The notes: generated from the sequence alone by a model not told the origin. Counted from the stretch's first letter, positions 1 through 10,540 are shown. The stretch is DNA of 64,000 bases from Anthoceros angustus (GCA_010909165.1 MU008162.1:2108001-2172000), one strand, 5' to 3'. A program made the numbers and translations.

Positions 1-59
1 ATGATGGGAAAGTCTACTGCCTTTTGCCCAACAGCTCATTTCAACGGAATCCACCGATA

Positions 60-2805
60 TTGCGCAGACATTATTGGTCCACCTCTGGCTCCAAGTCTCC
101 AATCCTGCCCTACAGGAGTCCATTCCTCTCCTCCACCACCAGAAGCCACAATTCTAGGGTCTCCTGCTCTGCTTCCCTTAGCTGCCGAGCCTCCTCCGCC
201 CTTTGGAGCTGCGCCCAGAGTTCCACCAACTCCCCAAGCCACTCCTGATCTCATTTCCATGGGCAGCCCGGGCTTGCTCCCATGATATATGCCTGGTCTC
301 TCCTCAGGTCAGCAACCTCCTGCTCTCGCTTCTTCAGCCCGGTTGTGGTTACTCCGGCCGCCTCCCTCAACCGGTTCCGATCCCGGCGGTAGTGTTCTCG
401 GTTCTTCCTGGCTCTCTCCTCCCTGTCCTTCACTTCCTTAAGTTAGGACTCTAGGGCTTCTCGCTCCTCATGCCGGGCGGACTCCACCGCCTCTTGGGCT
501 TCCTTCACTACTCACTTCGTGACCTCCTCCGTCGCCCGTGCCTTCTCCGTCGCGCGCTGTGCCTTCTCTAGCTCCTCGCTTAAGGCCTCTGCCTGGGCTT
601 GGGCCTCTTGCGCCTGCTTCAGCCGTTCGCATAGCTGCAGAACCCTGGCTCGATCCTGTAGGGCGAACTGAGCCTTCCGTTATGCTGTTCGGCGCTTCTC
701 CTCCTGGATTCTTGCTAGGGTTTTCCGCTCCGGGCTGCCACTGCTTGGCCTTGGAGCTTGACCATGCGCTGCCGAGTGGCCTCAACCTCCTGTGTCTTCT
801 GGGAGGCTCAATAGACCCCCAGCTGCCAGTCGCTCTGGCCACGGCCAAGACCCATCGGGCTCCTTCTTCGGCCGAGGTAGGTGAGCTTCCTTCAAACTCC
901 TCCGAAGGTGCGGGCATCTCTCGGCCCACCAAGGTTTGCCAGACCGCTCGTCGGAGTTGGTCCGGTTTGGGTACTCCGGCCTCGATCAGGAGGCCTAGGT
1001 CCTGTCCATCGGGCACCGGACCCTTCACCTCCTTGGCCCTCTTGGCGGCCAACTCCTTTTCCGCCCTTCTACGCTTAGGGTCCGGTGGTGGCAACAGAGT
1101 CCGGGAGCTGGCCCTTTTTCCTCTCCTGGTGGGAGAAAGCAACCGCTCGGTGCGACTGCTGCTAGTGTCCACCTTCCCCTTGGGCCGCATCTCGTTTCGC
1201 CCGTCGGACAGCGTGTTTCGCCTTAGCCCATTCGTCATTCATCGATAGTGTAGCGATGCCGTAGTTCTGGTGGCTACCTCTAGCGCTCTTCTTTCGGCCC
1301 TCCATCCTGGTCCGGCATGGCTCTGCTTGGCGGCCGGGGTTGGTCTTGCCGCCGCCGGGGCTGCCCCCACTGGCGCGACTCTTGGCTCCACCGGCACAGC
1401 CACTGGGGCCTGCTCCTCGGGTGCCCCGACTAGCAATAGAGAAGCGGGGACTTCTTCCCAAATTCCCTTGGTGGTGAAGGGATCCGTTTCAGTCGAATAT
1501 TAATGGCATCCGAAATGCCCTCCAAATCTTCCTCGGCCTGGTTACGCCGCTCCGTGGCTCAGCAGCCTTTTGTCGTGGCCTGCTCCTCCTCGTCCTTCAC
1601 TTCCTTAAGTTAGGACTCTAGGGCTTCGCTCCTCATGCCGGGCGGACTCCACCGCCTCTTGGGCTTCCTTCACTACTCACTTCGTGACCTCCTCCGCCTG
1701 TGTTTTCTCCGCCTGTGCCTTCTAGCTCCTCGCTTAAGGCCTCTGCACTGGGCTTGGGCCTCTTGCGCCTGCTTCGCCTGCTCAGATAGCCGCAGAACTC
1801 AGCTCGATCCTCAGGGCGAACCGAGCCAGGCCGTCTCCTCCTGGATTCTTGCTAGGGTTTTCCGCTTTCCGCCTGGCAGCCTGGGCCACTTCTGCTTGGC
1901 CTTGGAGCTTGACCATGCGCTGCCGAGTGGCCTCAACCTCCTGTGTCTTCTGGGAGGCTCAATAGACCCCTGTGCCTGCCGTGTCGCCACGGCGGCCAAG
2001 ACCCATCGGGCTCCTTCTTCGGCCGAGGTAGGTGAGCTTCCTTCAAACTCCTCCGGTGCGGGCATCTCGGCCCACTGGTTTGCTGCATCAGCGCCTGAGT
2101 TGGTCCGGTTTGGGTACTCCTACCGATCGAGGCCTAGGTCCCGTCATCGGCACCGGACCCTTCACCTCCTTGGCCCTCTTGGCCAACTCCTTTCCGCCCT
2201 TCTACGCTTAGGGTCCGGTGGTGGCAGTCAGGGCTGGCCCTTTTCCTCTCCGGTGGGAGAAAGCAACCACGGCGATCATTGCTAGTGTCCACCTTCCCTT
2301 GGGCGCATCTCGTTTCGCCCGTCGGACAGCGTGTTTCGCCTTAGCCCATTCGTCATTCATCGATAGTGTAGCGATGCCGTAGTTCTGGTGGCTACCTCTA
2401 GCGCTCTTCTTTCGGCCCTCCATCACAGTCCGGCATGGCTCGCTTGGCGGGGTTGGTCTTGCCGCCGGGCTGCCCCCAGGCGCGACTCTTGGCTCCAGCC
2501 ATCGGGCTGCTCCTGTGCCCCGACTAGCAATAGAGAAGCGGGGACTTCTTCCCAAATTCCCTTGGTGGTGAAGGGATCCGTTTCAGTCGAATATTAATGG
2601 CATCCGAAATGCCCTCCAAATCTTCCTCGGCCTGGTTACGCCTGCTCCGTGGCTCCGCTGCAGGCCTTTTGTCAGGGCCCTGCTCCTCCTCGTCCCTCCC
2701 TGCAATCAGCAAGTGAGTTAACCCCCGGCAAAGCGCGTGTTTCTCCTCACCCTCCTTAAGGAAGTTGTGGTGCCCCCAGACATGCAGGATGAAGGGGGAC
2801 AACAC
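60..2805 (-). pseudogene. Decayed coiled-coil continuation of the gag-like ORF
   Basis: Read on the minus strand in the right frame, 700 down to about 60 gives a long heptad-rich coiled coil: LCERLKQAQEAQAQAEALSE, then EKAQRATEKARATEEVTK, a stop, VVKEAQEAVESARHEEREAL, a stop, KDREERARKNREHY and further on VELWAQLQRAEEARQLREAE. Isolated stops (positions near 510, 440 and 85-260) interrupt an otherwise maintained frame, as in an ageing transposable element. The large open frames on both strands between 468 and 1248 are overlapping frames of this GC-rich DNA and not the real product. A tandem duplication (next entry) repeats the coiled-coil portion. No function beyond structural protein is suggested. 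Confidence 0.4.
426..2690. repeat. Tandem duplication, ~1.1 kb unit
   Basis: Positions 426-1592 and 1593-2690 are two copies of one unit. The segment TCCTTCACTTCCTTAAGTTA is at 426 and 1593 (offset 1167), while GAAGCGGGGACTTCTTCCCA is at 1441 and 2535 (offset 1094). The second copy has therefore lost about 70 bases through many small deletions scattered in GC-rich spots, with few plain substitutions. Confidence 0.85.
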
Positions 2806-2820
2806 CGACGGAGGAGGCCG

Positions 2821-3558
2821 TTAATGACGCAACTTCCTCGCCTCTTGCTCTATCCGGGCGAAAATGATCCACCCTCGGTCCGCTCGCTTCTCTCTCATGA
2901 GAGCATGCAGGAACACCAGGAGATTGTCCCCTACGTGATTTACCTTCGTGAGCATGTTCCAGTGGACAATAATTTTGGCCACCGCTCTCACCCATTGGTC
3001 CTTCAGATCCGACGTCAACCACTCATTAGAGGACCTATGGGCGTCCGTCCTCAAGAGCACCGCCTTGGCAGCCTCCAACTTTCCCTTCCCCTTCAGCGGC
3101 TCCGGCGCCACTCCTCCGGTCTCCTCCACGGGTCGATTGTACACCGCCCGAAGCGCCTCCACTGTCCAGCGCCTGGGGTCCTCCCTCAAACTCTTCGAGC
3201 GGACAAACTTGTTCGCTGCCGTTAGTAGCTTCCGGGCGTATTCGCAAACAAGAGTCACGCTCTCATAGGTCCAAACCGCCTGGAATACGTCTAAGTGCCA
3301 ATTCTGAACAAGCTCGCCTGTCTCCTCCAGCCACGGGCAAAAATCTGGGTAGCACTTGGTGGTGATATTCTTCTCCACCGGCGTCCAAGCCTCTAGAGAC
3401 TCCCTTGCTTTCTTGGGTACCATGCCGTTGCGTTGGTCGCCTCCCTTGCAGAATAGCTCTGGCGTCATTGCAACTCCCGTCGTCCTTAACCCGAAAGGAG
3501 AAAGGTGCACTGAGACCCGAGCCCTTGAAGACGAAGCGTTCGAACGTTGCAAGAGCAA
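2821..3558 (-). pseudogene. Retroelement gag-like ORF, N-terminal part
   Basis: A 245-codon uninterrupted minus-strand frame in a region otherwise full of decay. I do not recognise a named domain. The protein is charged and helical in character, with the stretches VPKKARESLEAWTPVEKNIT, WLEETGELVQNWHLDVF and LKDQWVRAVAKIIVHWNM. A related peptide can be read on the minus strand at 51090-51330 (WEPWHLVERNIVTT and an LEAGELVKEW-like stretch when two frames are joined), so it is a dispersed repeat family. Reading continues past the stop at 2821 into a Lys/Glu-rich segment (2524-2805) and then into the coiled-coil region below. Size, repetition and helical content suggest a retroelement structural (gag-like) protein, but no zinc knuckle, protease or polymerase is visible, so this is inference. 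Confidence 0.45.
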
Positions 3559-3559
3559 C

Positions 3560-4100
3560 CGCCAGAGGGCCAGGTGACGAAGCGTGAGAGACTAAGAGAA
3601 CCGCCAAGACACCGAGTCTGGGAGTCTCCTTCTCCTCTCAACCGCGGTGCGGCGGGCGTAATTGTCGTGCTGGAAGGTGTCCTTTCGTTGTCAATAACTG
3701 CCACCCTTCTGCATCTTGTATCGCACTTTCACGCTCACCGCCTTCTTGGGCGCATGTCCTCAAATCGTGACTACCTACCTATAACGGCTTCTGGCAAGTT
3801 TGTGGCCCTTGCCTCCTGCATGTCAGACGGGCTCTATGCCACTGTCCACGTGTCAACCTTCCATAATTACAACCCACTCCTTCGGACTTGCCTTTTCCAT
3901 CTACACAGGACCTCCTCCGAACCTTCTCTAGAGCTGCTTCGGACCCTGCCTTCCTTGATACCTGCGGACATCCTCCTGAGCTCCTTCGGACCTTGCTTAC
4001 AGTGGAGTTGCCGCCACATCTACGTAACTGGCCAGATATGCCTTATTATCCACGCGTATCCCTTATTTCTCACACAAATCCTCACAAAAAAAAAAAGAAA
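3560..4100. other. No gene recognised
   Basis: Spacer between the gag-like ORF and the reverse transcriptase fossil. Part of it (about 3547-3790) resembles 51320-51620 in order and wording, for instance a CCAGAGGGCC block followed by a TACCTACCTATAA block, so it is probably the untranslated 5' part of the gag-like element. Confidence 0.4.
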
Positions 4101-5198
4101 CCCTTACTAATCGACCTGTAGGGGGGTCAAAGCATCCGTCCCTTATCCACAGCACAGTAATGTCTTCATTAGATGGTCCGTGCTGAAAGTAGAGGGTAGA
4201 CGCGGAACCATAGAAAGAGCAGATGAAAGGAATAAGACTTGCCAGGTGCCCGCCTGCATCCCTGAGCTCTGTAAAAATTGTCTTCCTAGAGACCGTGTTG
4301 AAAGTGTTCTCGACATCTACCTGCAAGGCAACCAATCTTGATGTGACTCTAGAACCACCGTAATACCAAACGCGGCCAACTCACAACCCCAAATTAGTGG
4401 GGGCAAAGATGCGCATGGAACTGCTCCCGAAGTTGGATAGCAATGATGCGACCTATGAGGCGTAAAAATGCCTCCCCAATGGTAATAGGGTGCACCCCAA
4501 GTGTGGGCTTCTCCATAGCCAGTAACCTGCTGGCCCCCAACACCCGAGAGATCCGGCGAGGAGTCCCACCCCTAGCCACTATCGGCACTTAATCCCGGAT
4601 ATCTTGTGGAATGAGGTCATCTGGGGTCGGATGCAGGGCACAGAGCGCAGAGATGGTATCCTCAAAGGCTGGTGCCACCGGCTCTGGGGGGAAGTGCCCG
4701 GGCAGCCCTAGCATATTCCCAAGAACAGCCTAGCACGAGACCTCTTAGGCCACGCCTTGGCGAGGTCCTGACAGACCCAACCCACCTTGGCAGCCTCTAG
4801 CCTGGATCTTGTTGCGCGCCCCCCTCCTCTTGCAGAGGTTCCCAGTACCCGGCCCGGAACCGACGGAGACGAGACGCCACCTCCATATGGCCGGAAGAAC
4901 CAACCCTGAAGCGACGAAGACACCACCGGAGGAGAAAAAGGAACACAGTCCCAGTCGCCTCCTCCCCAGGGTCAAGCGCAAGGTGATCCAAAGGAAGCTC
5001 GTAGGCAAGGCGAACGTCGTCATGCAAGAGCCTCGGGAGACGCCGAAAAAGGCGGGGTCCTGGAATGCGCGCTTCGAACAGGGTGAGTAGATGATCCAAT
5101 TGCATTTGGAACCACTGCCATAACTCTGGGGGCGAGCCGAGGGGAGCATCCAAACTCAGAGCCACATGTATAGCCCCACTAGAAGAAGCAAGCCTCAC
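4100..5198 (-). pseudogene. Non-LTR reverse transcriptase fossil
   Basis: Minus-strand peptides match the fingers/palm part of a non-LTR type reverse transcriptase (RVT_1 family). At 4588-4394 there is ASRLLAMEKPTLGVHPITIG followed by EAFLRLIGRIIAIQLREQF and a PH*FGV motif in which CAA (Gln) has become TAA. At 4335-4100 there is LQVDVENTFNTVSRKTIFTE, the family's LQxDVxNAFNxVSR block carrying the first catalytic Asp, then RDAGGHLASLIPFICSFYG. The stretch 5198-4797 resembles the Arg/Leu-rich linker upstream of this domain. The YxDD catalytic box is not seen, and several stops and frame changes show that it is dead. A poly-A-like run (4085-4096, plus strand) lies next to its lower edge. Confidence 0.7.
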
Positions 5199-6360
5199 AT
5201 GCGCGTCGCATGTGGTTCGATCGAAATCCTTGTGTTTGTGCCCAATGACATTTCACTCCTTGACCCCACGACAAAGCGCGCGAGACTTGGGTATCTTTGA
5301 CCGCCACTAAAGAGTGGATCGCACCATAGTGAGGGCGGGAACAAATGAGAACGGCACGATTTAGGAAACAAACTATGGACGACTAGCCAAGGGTGTCAAG
5401 GTCGAGGGGGCACCGAGTGCCAAGGACAAAGCATCTCCGGCATTTCTAGACATACGAGTGTACACTCATATGGCGAGCCCCACCGGCTGGTTGAACTCCC
5501 GCCCAAAGGGCTCGCAAGCCACCCAAACACTTGACAACCCACCGTGCACTCGCCATCGAAATCCTAATCAGAAACCCTAAAAGCCCGCGGCCGACCGGAA
5601 CATGACGGCCCGCCAAAGCCGGCTAGAACCGAAAAGTCGAGCCCCGCCACCGCAAACCTCCATCCTCACTGAAAACCTCAAGCCAGGAGAACCCTAAACC
5701 TGAAACCTTAGCTAAACTCGAAGACCACCGCATAACTCCGGGGCGAGCCGAGGGGAGCATCCAAACTCAGAGCCACATGTATAGCCCCACTAGAAGAAGC
5801 AAGCCTCACATGCGCGTCGCATGTGGTTCGATCGAAATCCTTGTGTTTGTGCCCAATGTGACATTTCACTCCCTTGACCCCACAGCACAGCTAAGCGCAG
5901 ACTTGACGGGGGGTATCTTTGACTGCCACTAAAGAGTGGACTGCACCATAGTGAGGGCGGGAACAAATGAGAACGGCACGATTTAGGAAACAAACTATGG
6001 ACGACTAGCCAAGGGTGTCAAGGTCGAGGGGGCACCGAGTGCCAAGGACAAAGCATCTCCGGCATTTTCTAGACATACGGAGTGTACACTCCGTATGGCG
6101 AGCCCCACCGGGCTGGTTGAACTCCCCCGCCCAAAGGGCTCGCAAGCCACCCAAACACTTGACAACCCACCGTGCAGACCCCCGCTATCGAAATCCTAAT
6201 CAGAAACCCTAAAAGCCCGCGGCCGACCGGAACATGACGGCCCCGCCAAAGCCGGCTAGAACCGAAAAGTCGAGCCCCGCCACTGCAAACCTCCATCCTC
6301 TGCCTGAAAACCCTGAAGCCGGCGCCGGAGAACCCTAAACCTGTGAAACCTTAGCTAAAC
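5133..6360. repeat. 611-bp tandem duplication
   Basis: CGAGCCGAGGGGAGCATCCA occurs at 5133 and 5744, and similarity continues through the block starting AGCCACATGTATAGCCCCAC up to the CCCTAAA-rich part. The two copies differ mainly by small indels at C/G-rich spots, for example ACTCCC versus ACTCCCCC. No open frame is maintained in both. Confidence 0.85.
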
Positions 6361-6640
6361 CTGGAAGACCAGCTGCTGCAAAACCCTATACTTATGAAAC
6401 CCTAAACTTGGAAGTCGGCTCACCGCTGGGCCCTACCACTGCAAGACTCCACCCCCTGCCTGAAAACCTAAAAGCTTAAACCTTAAACCTATGAAACCCT
6501 AAACCTAGAAGATCAGTTTGCGCAAAACCCTAAACCTATGGAACCCTAAAGTAGTGAAACCCTAAACCTAGAAGGTCAACTACCGTAATACCCTAAACCT
6601 GTGAACCCCTATACTTGTAAAACCCTAAACCTAGAACTGC
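5565..6640. repeat. Interstitial telomere-type CCCTAAA motifs
   Basis: The plant telomere heptamer CCCTAAA (complement TTTAGGG) recurs at irregular 10-40-base spacing, typically as GAAACCCTAAACCTAGAAG or GAACCCTAAACCT, most densely at 6330-6640. It is not a pure array, so it is a diverged telomere-like satellite and not a chromosome end. Confidence 0.7.
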
Positions 6641-7200
6641 TCGGCTGTTGGGCCGCCATGACCTCCACCGGCCATTTAACAACGCCAGTATGTGACAAAT
6701 CGAAATGTGAGTGTCTCGAGGTTTGTCTCGAAATAGCAATATAATTTAAACCTGCGTTTATCTCGGATATAGCTTTGTCTAAAATAGCAATATAATTCAA
6801 ACATGCGTTCATCTCGTATATAACATCTCCAAATGAGTTGTCTCAAGGTATTTGTCTTTCCAAATGGATGTAATGTCACTCTAAGGTCCAACTCGCGCAT
6901 ATATTACATTTTACAGGGTGGAGGGTCACGATGGTGGAGAAAGGAGAGCTTGGGTTCACGTCATCTATGCATATGTACTAGTTATGGTCATCATAAAGTT
7001 ATAAAAAAGCTATATGGTTACATTGGTAAAATTGACAGGCAGTGCACACTATCTTGGTCACAACAATATACGAGCAGCAATGAGGATTAATTTTTCATAA
7101 TTGAGCTTTTGCTTTTTCAAACACCATCTCGTACACCAAACTGAAAACGTGCAATAAGGAAATTCTAATTTCAAAGAATTTGCACTTATGAACATCCACA
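6640..7200. other. No gene recognised
   Basis: A short near-duplicate motif occurs on the plus strand (ATAGCAATATAATTTAAACC at about 6734 and a variant at about 6787). Nothing coding is supported. Confidence 0.5.
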
Positions 7201-7212
7201 ATGAACACCAAA

Positions 7213-7550
7213 GTTGTTGTAGTATAATAATATAATTACATAAGCTGGATAGTATGGTGGTATGATTACATAGGCTTGATTGTCCACAATCCGCAGACTG
7301 GCCTAGATCCGGGTATTATTACATAGGCTTGATTGTCCACAACCCGGAGACTGGCATAGATCCGGGTATTATTACATAGGCTTGATTGTCCACAACCCGA
7401 GACTGCCCTAGATCCGGGTATGATTACATAGGCTTGATTGTCCACCCGAAGATTGGCCTAGATCCGGGTATGATTACAGAGACTTGATTGTCCACAACCC
7501 GGAGACTGGCCTAGATCCGGGTTCGATTCCGGGCAACAAATTGATTCCCG
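7213..7550 (+). repeat. tRNA-like unit with expanded middle
   Basis: The left end (GTTGTTGTAGTATAATAATA) resembles the 5' part of the tRNA-like unit at 7686. The right end (CCGGGTTCGATTCCGGGCAA) resembles its T arm with a good B box. Between them the segment CATAGGCTTGATTGTCCACA ... GATCCGGGT is repeated about five times (starts near 7269, 7322, 7375, 7427 and 7477; period 50-53). The region that would be the anticodon arm has thus been tandemly amplified inside one tRNA-like unit. Confidence 0.65.
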
Positions 7551-7685
7551 GCAACGAGAATAATTTTAATTTTCATGATTTAGCTTTTGCATTTTCAAAC
7601 ATCATTTCGTACACCAAACTCAAACAATAAAGAAATCCTACCTTCAATGAATTTATACTCATGAACATCCGCAACGAACACTAAA

Positions 7686-7775
7686 CTCGTTGTAGTATAG
7701 TGGTATAAGTACATAGGCCGGATCGTCCACGACCCGGAGACTGACCTAGACCCGGGTTCGATTCCCGGCAACGAG
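7686..7775 (+). ncRNA. tRNA-Asp-like unit, non-canonical anticodon arm
   Basis: By hand the 90-base unit folds partly as a tRNA. It has a 7-bp acceptor stem (CTCGTTG with CAACGAG), a D stem GTAT/GTAC around AGTGGTATAA, and a perfect T arm CCGGG-TTCGATT-CCCGG. Both internal Pol III boxes are present (A box TAGTATAGTGG, B box GGTTCGATTCC). The outer parts look like plant tRNA-Asp. Between D arm and T arm there are about 37 bases (TAGGCCGGATCGTCCACGAC then CCGGAGACTGACCTAGA) that do not form a 5-bp stem with a 7-base anticodon loop. It could be a tRNA-derived SINE, a pseudo-tRNA, or a tRNA with an unusual intron. No CCA is encoded. Confidence 0.55.
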
Positions 7776-8041
7776 AATAATTTTTCATGGTTTAGCTTTT
7801 GCTTTTTCAAACATCGCCTCATGGACCACACTCAAACGTATAATAGTCTTCTACAACGAGTTTGGTGTTGGTAATGCATATTGTTGAGTACGATATACTT
7901 CTTCTTCTACAACGAGTTTGCTGTTGGCAATGCATATTGATGAGTACGATTCATTAAAGTAAGGGCTTTCCTATTATACGTTTGGGTTTGGTTTAAGAGG
8001 TGATGTTTGAAAAAGCAAAAGCTAAACCATGAAAAATTATT

Positions 8042-8130
8042 CTCGTTGCCGGGAATCGAACCCGGTCTAGGCCGGTCTCCGTGTAGTGGACAATCCGGGC
8101 TATGTACTTATACCACTATACTCCAACGAG
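8042..8130 (-). ncRNA. tRNA-Asp-like unit (inverted copy)
   Basis: Minus-strand copy of the 7686 unit with the same acceptor ends, A box, B box and about 37-base non-standard middle (read on minus: GCCCGGATTGTCCACTACAC then GGAGACCGGCCTAG). The 3' flank TTATTTTTCATGG-type (plus strand AATTTTTCATGGTTTAGCTT in the 7686 copy) is shared, so the repeat unit is larger than the tRNA-like core. Confidence 0.55.
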
Positions 8131-8243
8131 TTTGATATTGGTTGTGGATGTTCATGAGTACAAATTCATTGAAGTTGGGATGTCCTTATTGCACGTTTGA
8201 GTTTGGTGTCTGAGATGATGTTTGAAAAAGCAAAAGCTAAACC

Positions 8244-8313
8244 ACCCGGTCTAGGCCGGTCTCCGTGTAGTGGACAATCTGGGCTATGTACTTATACCAC
8301 TATACTCCAACGA
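8244..8313 (-). pseudogene. Truncated tRNA-Asp-like unit
   Basis: Lacks the T-arm loop, B box and 3' acceptor strand, but keeps the middle, D arm and 5' acceptor strand. It is a near-exact copy of the corresponding part of the 8042 unit. Confidence 0.55.
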
Positions 8314-8440
8314 GTTTGATATTGGTTGTGGATGTTTATGAGTGCAAATTCATTGAAGTTGGGATGTCCTTATTGCACGTTTGAGTTTGATGTTTGAGAT
8401 GATGTTTGAAAAAGCAAAAGCTAAACCATGAAAAATTATT

Positions 8441-8529
8441 CTCGTTGCCGGGAATCGAACCCAGGTCTAGGCCTGTCTCCGGGTCGTGGAGGATCGGCCC
8501 ATGTACTTATACCACTATACTACAACGAG
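8441..8529 (-). ncRNA. tRNA-Asp-like unit
   Basis: Intact acceptor (CTCGTTG/CAACGAG), D arm and T arm, with the A and B boxes. The T stem carries one change (CCTGG). In the middle, GGGCC and GGCCT can pair around a 22-base loop, again without a standard anticodon loop. Confidence 0.55.
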
Positions 8530-8654
8530 TTTGGTGTTCGTTGTGGATGTTCATGAGTACAAATTCATTGAAGGTTGGATTTTCTTATTGCACGTTTCAG
8601 TTTGGTGTATGAGATGATGTTTGTCAAAGCAAAAGCTAAACCATGAAAATTATT

Positions 8655-8738
8655 CTCATACCCGGGAATGGAGCCCAGGTCTAGGCCGGTCTCCGTGTCG
8701 TGGACGATCGGCGTATGTATTTATACTACTATACTATA
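8655..8738 (-). pseudogene. Degenerate tRNA-Asp-like unit
   Basis: Same order of blocks, but the T arm (CCCGGGAATGGAGCCC on plus) and acceptor stem are broken. It abuts the LINE tail at 8738. Confidence 0.45.
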
Positions 8739-9760
8739 ACAACAACAACAACAACAACTTTATTTATGTCCACTAGGGTGGAAAAACCACCATGGGATAT
8801 AACTTGTACAACCATAACTTGGATGAAGGAGGGTGTACACATACGTACATCTGAACTAGAGAAACAAAAACAGGGAAAATAAAAGGCGGAGTATTGACAA
8901 GAAAGTTACAGTGTGCCAAGCAAGGACAGCCTGTGATCAAGCATCTCAGAAAGACATAGAGCAGAGAGCTTGGGAATATGAAAGGAAAAAAATCACCGCA
9001 GGAAAAAACCTTCACACTAAAACAGGAGAGAGTATTTGGCCCGGATGTTGTTAAATGCAGGGCAATAAAAGAGAAAGTGCATTTCGCATTCCGTAGTGGA
9101 AGAACAGAGCCTGCAAATGTGATCTTCGAGAGGAAGGGCTAGCGCTAGCCGGCGGTCAGTCTCAACCCGGAGCTGATGGGTGATACAAAATTGACCAGTT
9201 AAAGAGCGAAGCTTGAAAGACGTGGGGGAACTAAGGTAACGTGGCAGTTTTGGGAAGCTAGAGAGAGAAATCACACGAAAGTGCTCCTTATAGTAAAGAA
9301 GCTTGGTGGAAAGAGGAGCTGCAGAGGGAATAGGGTACCAAGTAAGGCGGAGGTATCGAAATTTGATTGCCTTACGGATAAGGTGGTTAGAGCGAGGGTG
9401 TGGAGGGGGGGATCGGGTAATTGAAGAGTGGCCAAACAGGGAGAGTAGAAGGACTAAAGTGGTATCGCTTCAACCACATGGAGGCTTTGGCATTCCAACA
9501 AGAAATAGAGCCATCAACCCAGAGAAATCTAGACGATCGAAAAGCAAGGAGAAGGTAAGGAGGGAGGTGAGGGTTTTGTTGGTCAAGAAGGTGGAGGCGG
9601 TAAAAGAAAGAGGAGAGACGGAAGAGGCCATCAAGTTCTAAGGGAAAGATGGCAAATTCAGAGAGAAGGGCATGAAGAGGGGTAGAGCGCTTCCAGGCGA
9701 TGTGAGCACGAAGGAAAGAAGCTTGTACTTTGTCCACCTTAGGCCAGGAAGAAGGCAAAA
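8738..9760 (-). mobile_element. LINE 3' end, degenerate
   Basis: Minus-strand peptides match the C-terminal part of a LINE ORF2. At 9758-9387 there is WPKVDKVQASFLRAHIAWKR then STPLHALLSEFAIFPLEL. At 9274-9017, in another frame, there is DHICRLCSSTTECEMHFLFY then CPAFNNIRAKY, a CxxC...HxxxxC zinc-knuckle signature of LINE ends (zf-RVT-like). The frame change shows decay. On the minus strand the element ends at 8757-8738 in a (TTG)n-type simple tail, seen on plus as AACAACAACAACAACAAC directly before CTTTATTTATGTCCACTAGG. The element interrupts the tRNA-like cluster. Confidence 0.7.
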
Positions 9761-9769
9761 GATCAAGGC

Positions 9770-10290
9770 CCCAGAGTTTGGTATCTGTTGTGGATGTTCA
9801 TGAGTACAAATTCATTGAAGGTAGGATTTTCTTATTGTAAGTTTGAGTTTGGTGTATAAGGCGATTCCCAACAACGAGAATAATTTTATATGGTTTTAGT
9901 TTTTATTTTTTCAAATATTTTTGCATGGAAAATAATAGTTAGCTTCTGTTTTTTCAAACATCATCTCGTAGATAGTTTAGCTTTTGCTTTTTCAAACATC
10001 ATACACCCCTTAAAGAATAATATCTATGGTTTAGTTTTTGTTTTTTCAAATATAAACCTGGGTTCAATTTTGGGAAGGAAAATAATCTCTAGGTTCGATT
10101 TCGGTAAGGAGAATAATTTCTATGATTTAGTTTTTATATTATTAAGTACGATAAATCAAATCTAGTACATTAAGTTTGACTTATTATGAACAGAACAAAC
10201 GTACATCATACAAATATACATTACTTAGCATCATACTTATATAAATTTTTATATATAATAGTAAATATATAAATATATAAATATAGGTCT
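9770..10290. other. Remnants of the tRNA-like cluster flank; AT-rich
   Basis: Contains AACAACGAGAATAATTTTAT and several versions of GTTTAGCTTTTGCTTTTTCA, the 3' flank of the tRNA-like units, in decayed form. The stretch after 10140 is AT-rich with no coding signal. Confidence 0.5.
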
Positions 10291-10329
10291 ACTTTATGGA
10301 AAGCATAGCTCTCCACATCATTTGTATGT

Positions 10330-10540
10330 TGCCCAGGGTAGAAGAAAAAGAAGAATTTTATTTAAGTCCACTAAGGACGGATTTCCATCATGAAACTTGG
10401 TATTTAACAACTTATACGATGGTGTGCCTAAGCTACTTGCACCAAAGGCATCCACTCCCTTTAAACACCCCATCTAAGTACCGATCCAAGCTTAGGATGC
10501 TTAATCACAACGTTCTTATAAATGTGTGTCCCTTTGGCAT
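10330..10540 (-). mobile_element. LINE 3'-end fragment
   Basis: On plus, ATTTTATTTAAGTCCACTAAGG parallels CTTTATTTATGTCCACTAGG at 8757, followed by similar wording (CATCATG / CTTGGTATTTAACAACTTATAC). A third relative lies at 15835-16016. These look like 5'-truncated insertions of the same LINE family. Confidence 0.5.

Larger units (their letters stand above)
7686..8130. repeat. Imperfect palindrome formed by two tRNA-like units
   Basis: The plus-strand unit (7686-7775) and its right flank to about 7850 are repeated in inverse orientation at about 7970-8130, around a centre near 7910. The centre also contains a direct repeat, CTACAACGAGTTTG, at about 7851 and 7908. Confidence 0.65.

Noticed and set aside
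538-1248. 236-codon plus-strand ORF and the opposite 256-codon ORF
   Set aside because: Low-complexity translations of GC-rich DNA overlapping a better coiled-coil frame; the duplicate unit at 1635-2285 does not preserve either frame.
5565-6640. True telomere
   Set aside because: CCCTAAA units are separated by unrelated 10-40-base stretches and lie inside continuous sequence.
7686-7775. Normal tRNA-Asp gene
   Set aside because: The anticodon arm cannot be formed; GTC is present only as part of GATCGTCCACGA, not in a 7-base loop closed by a 5-bp stem.
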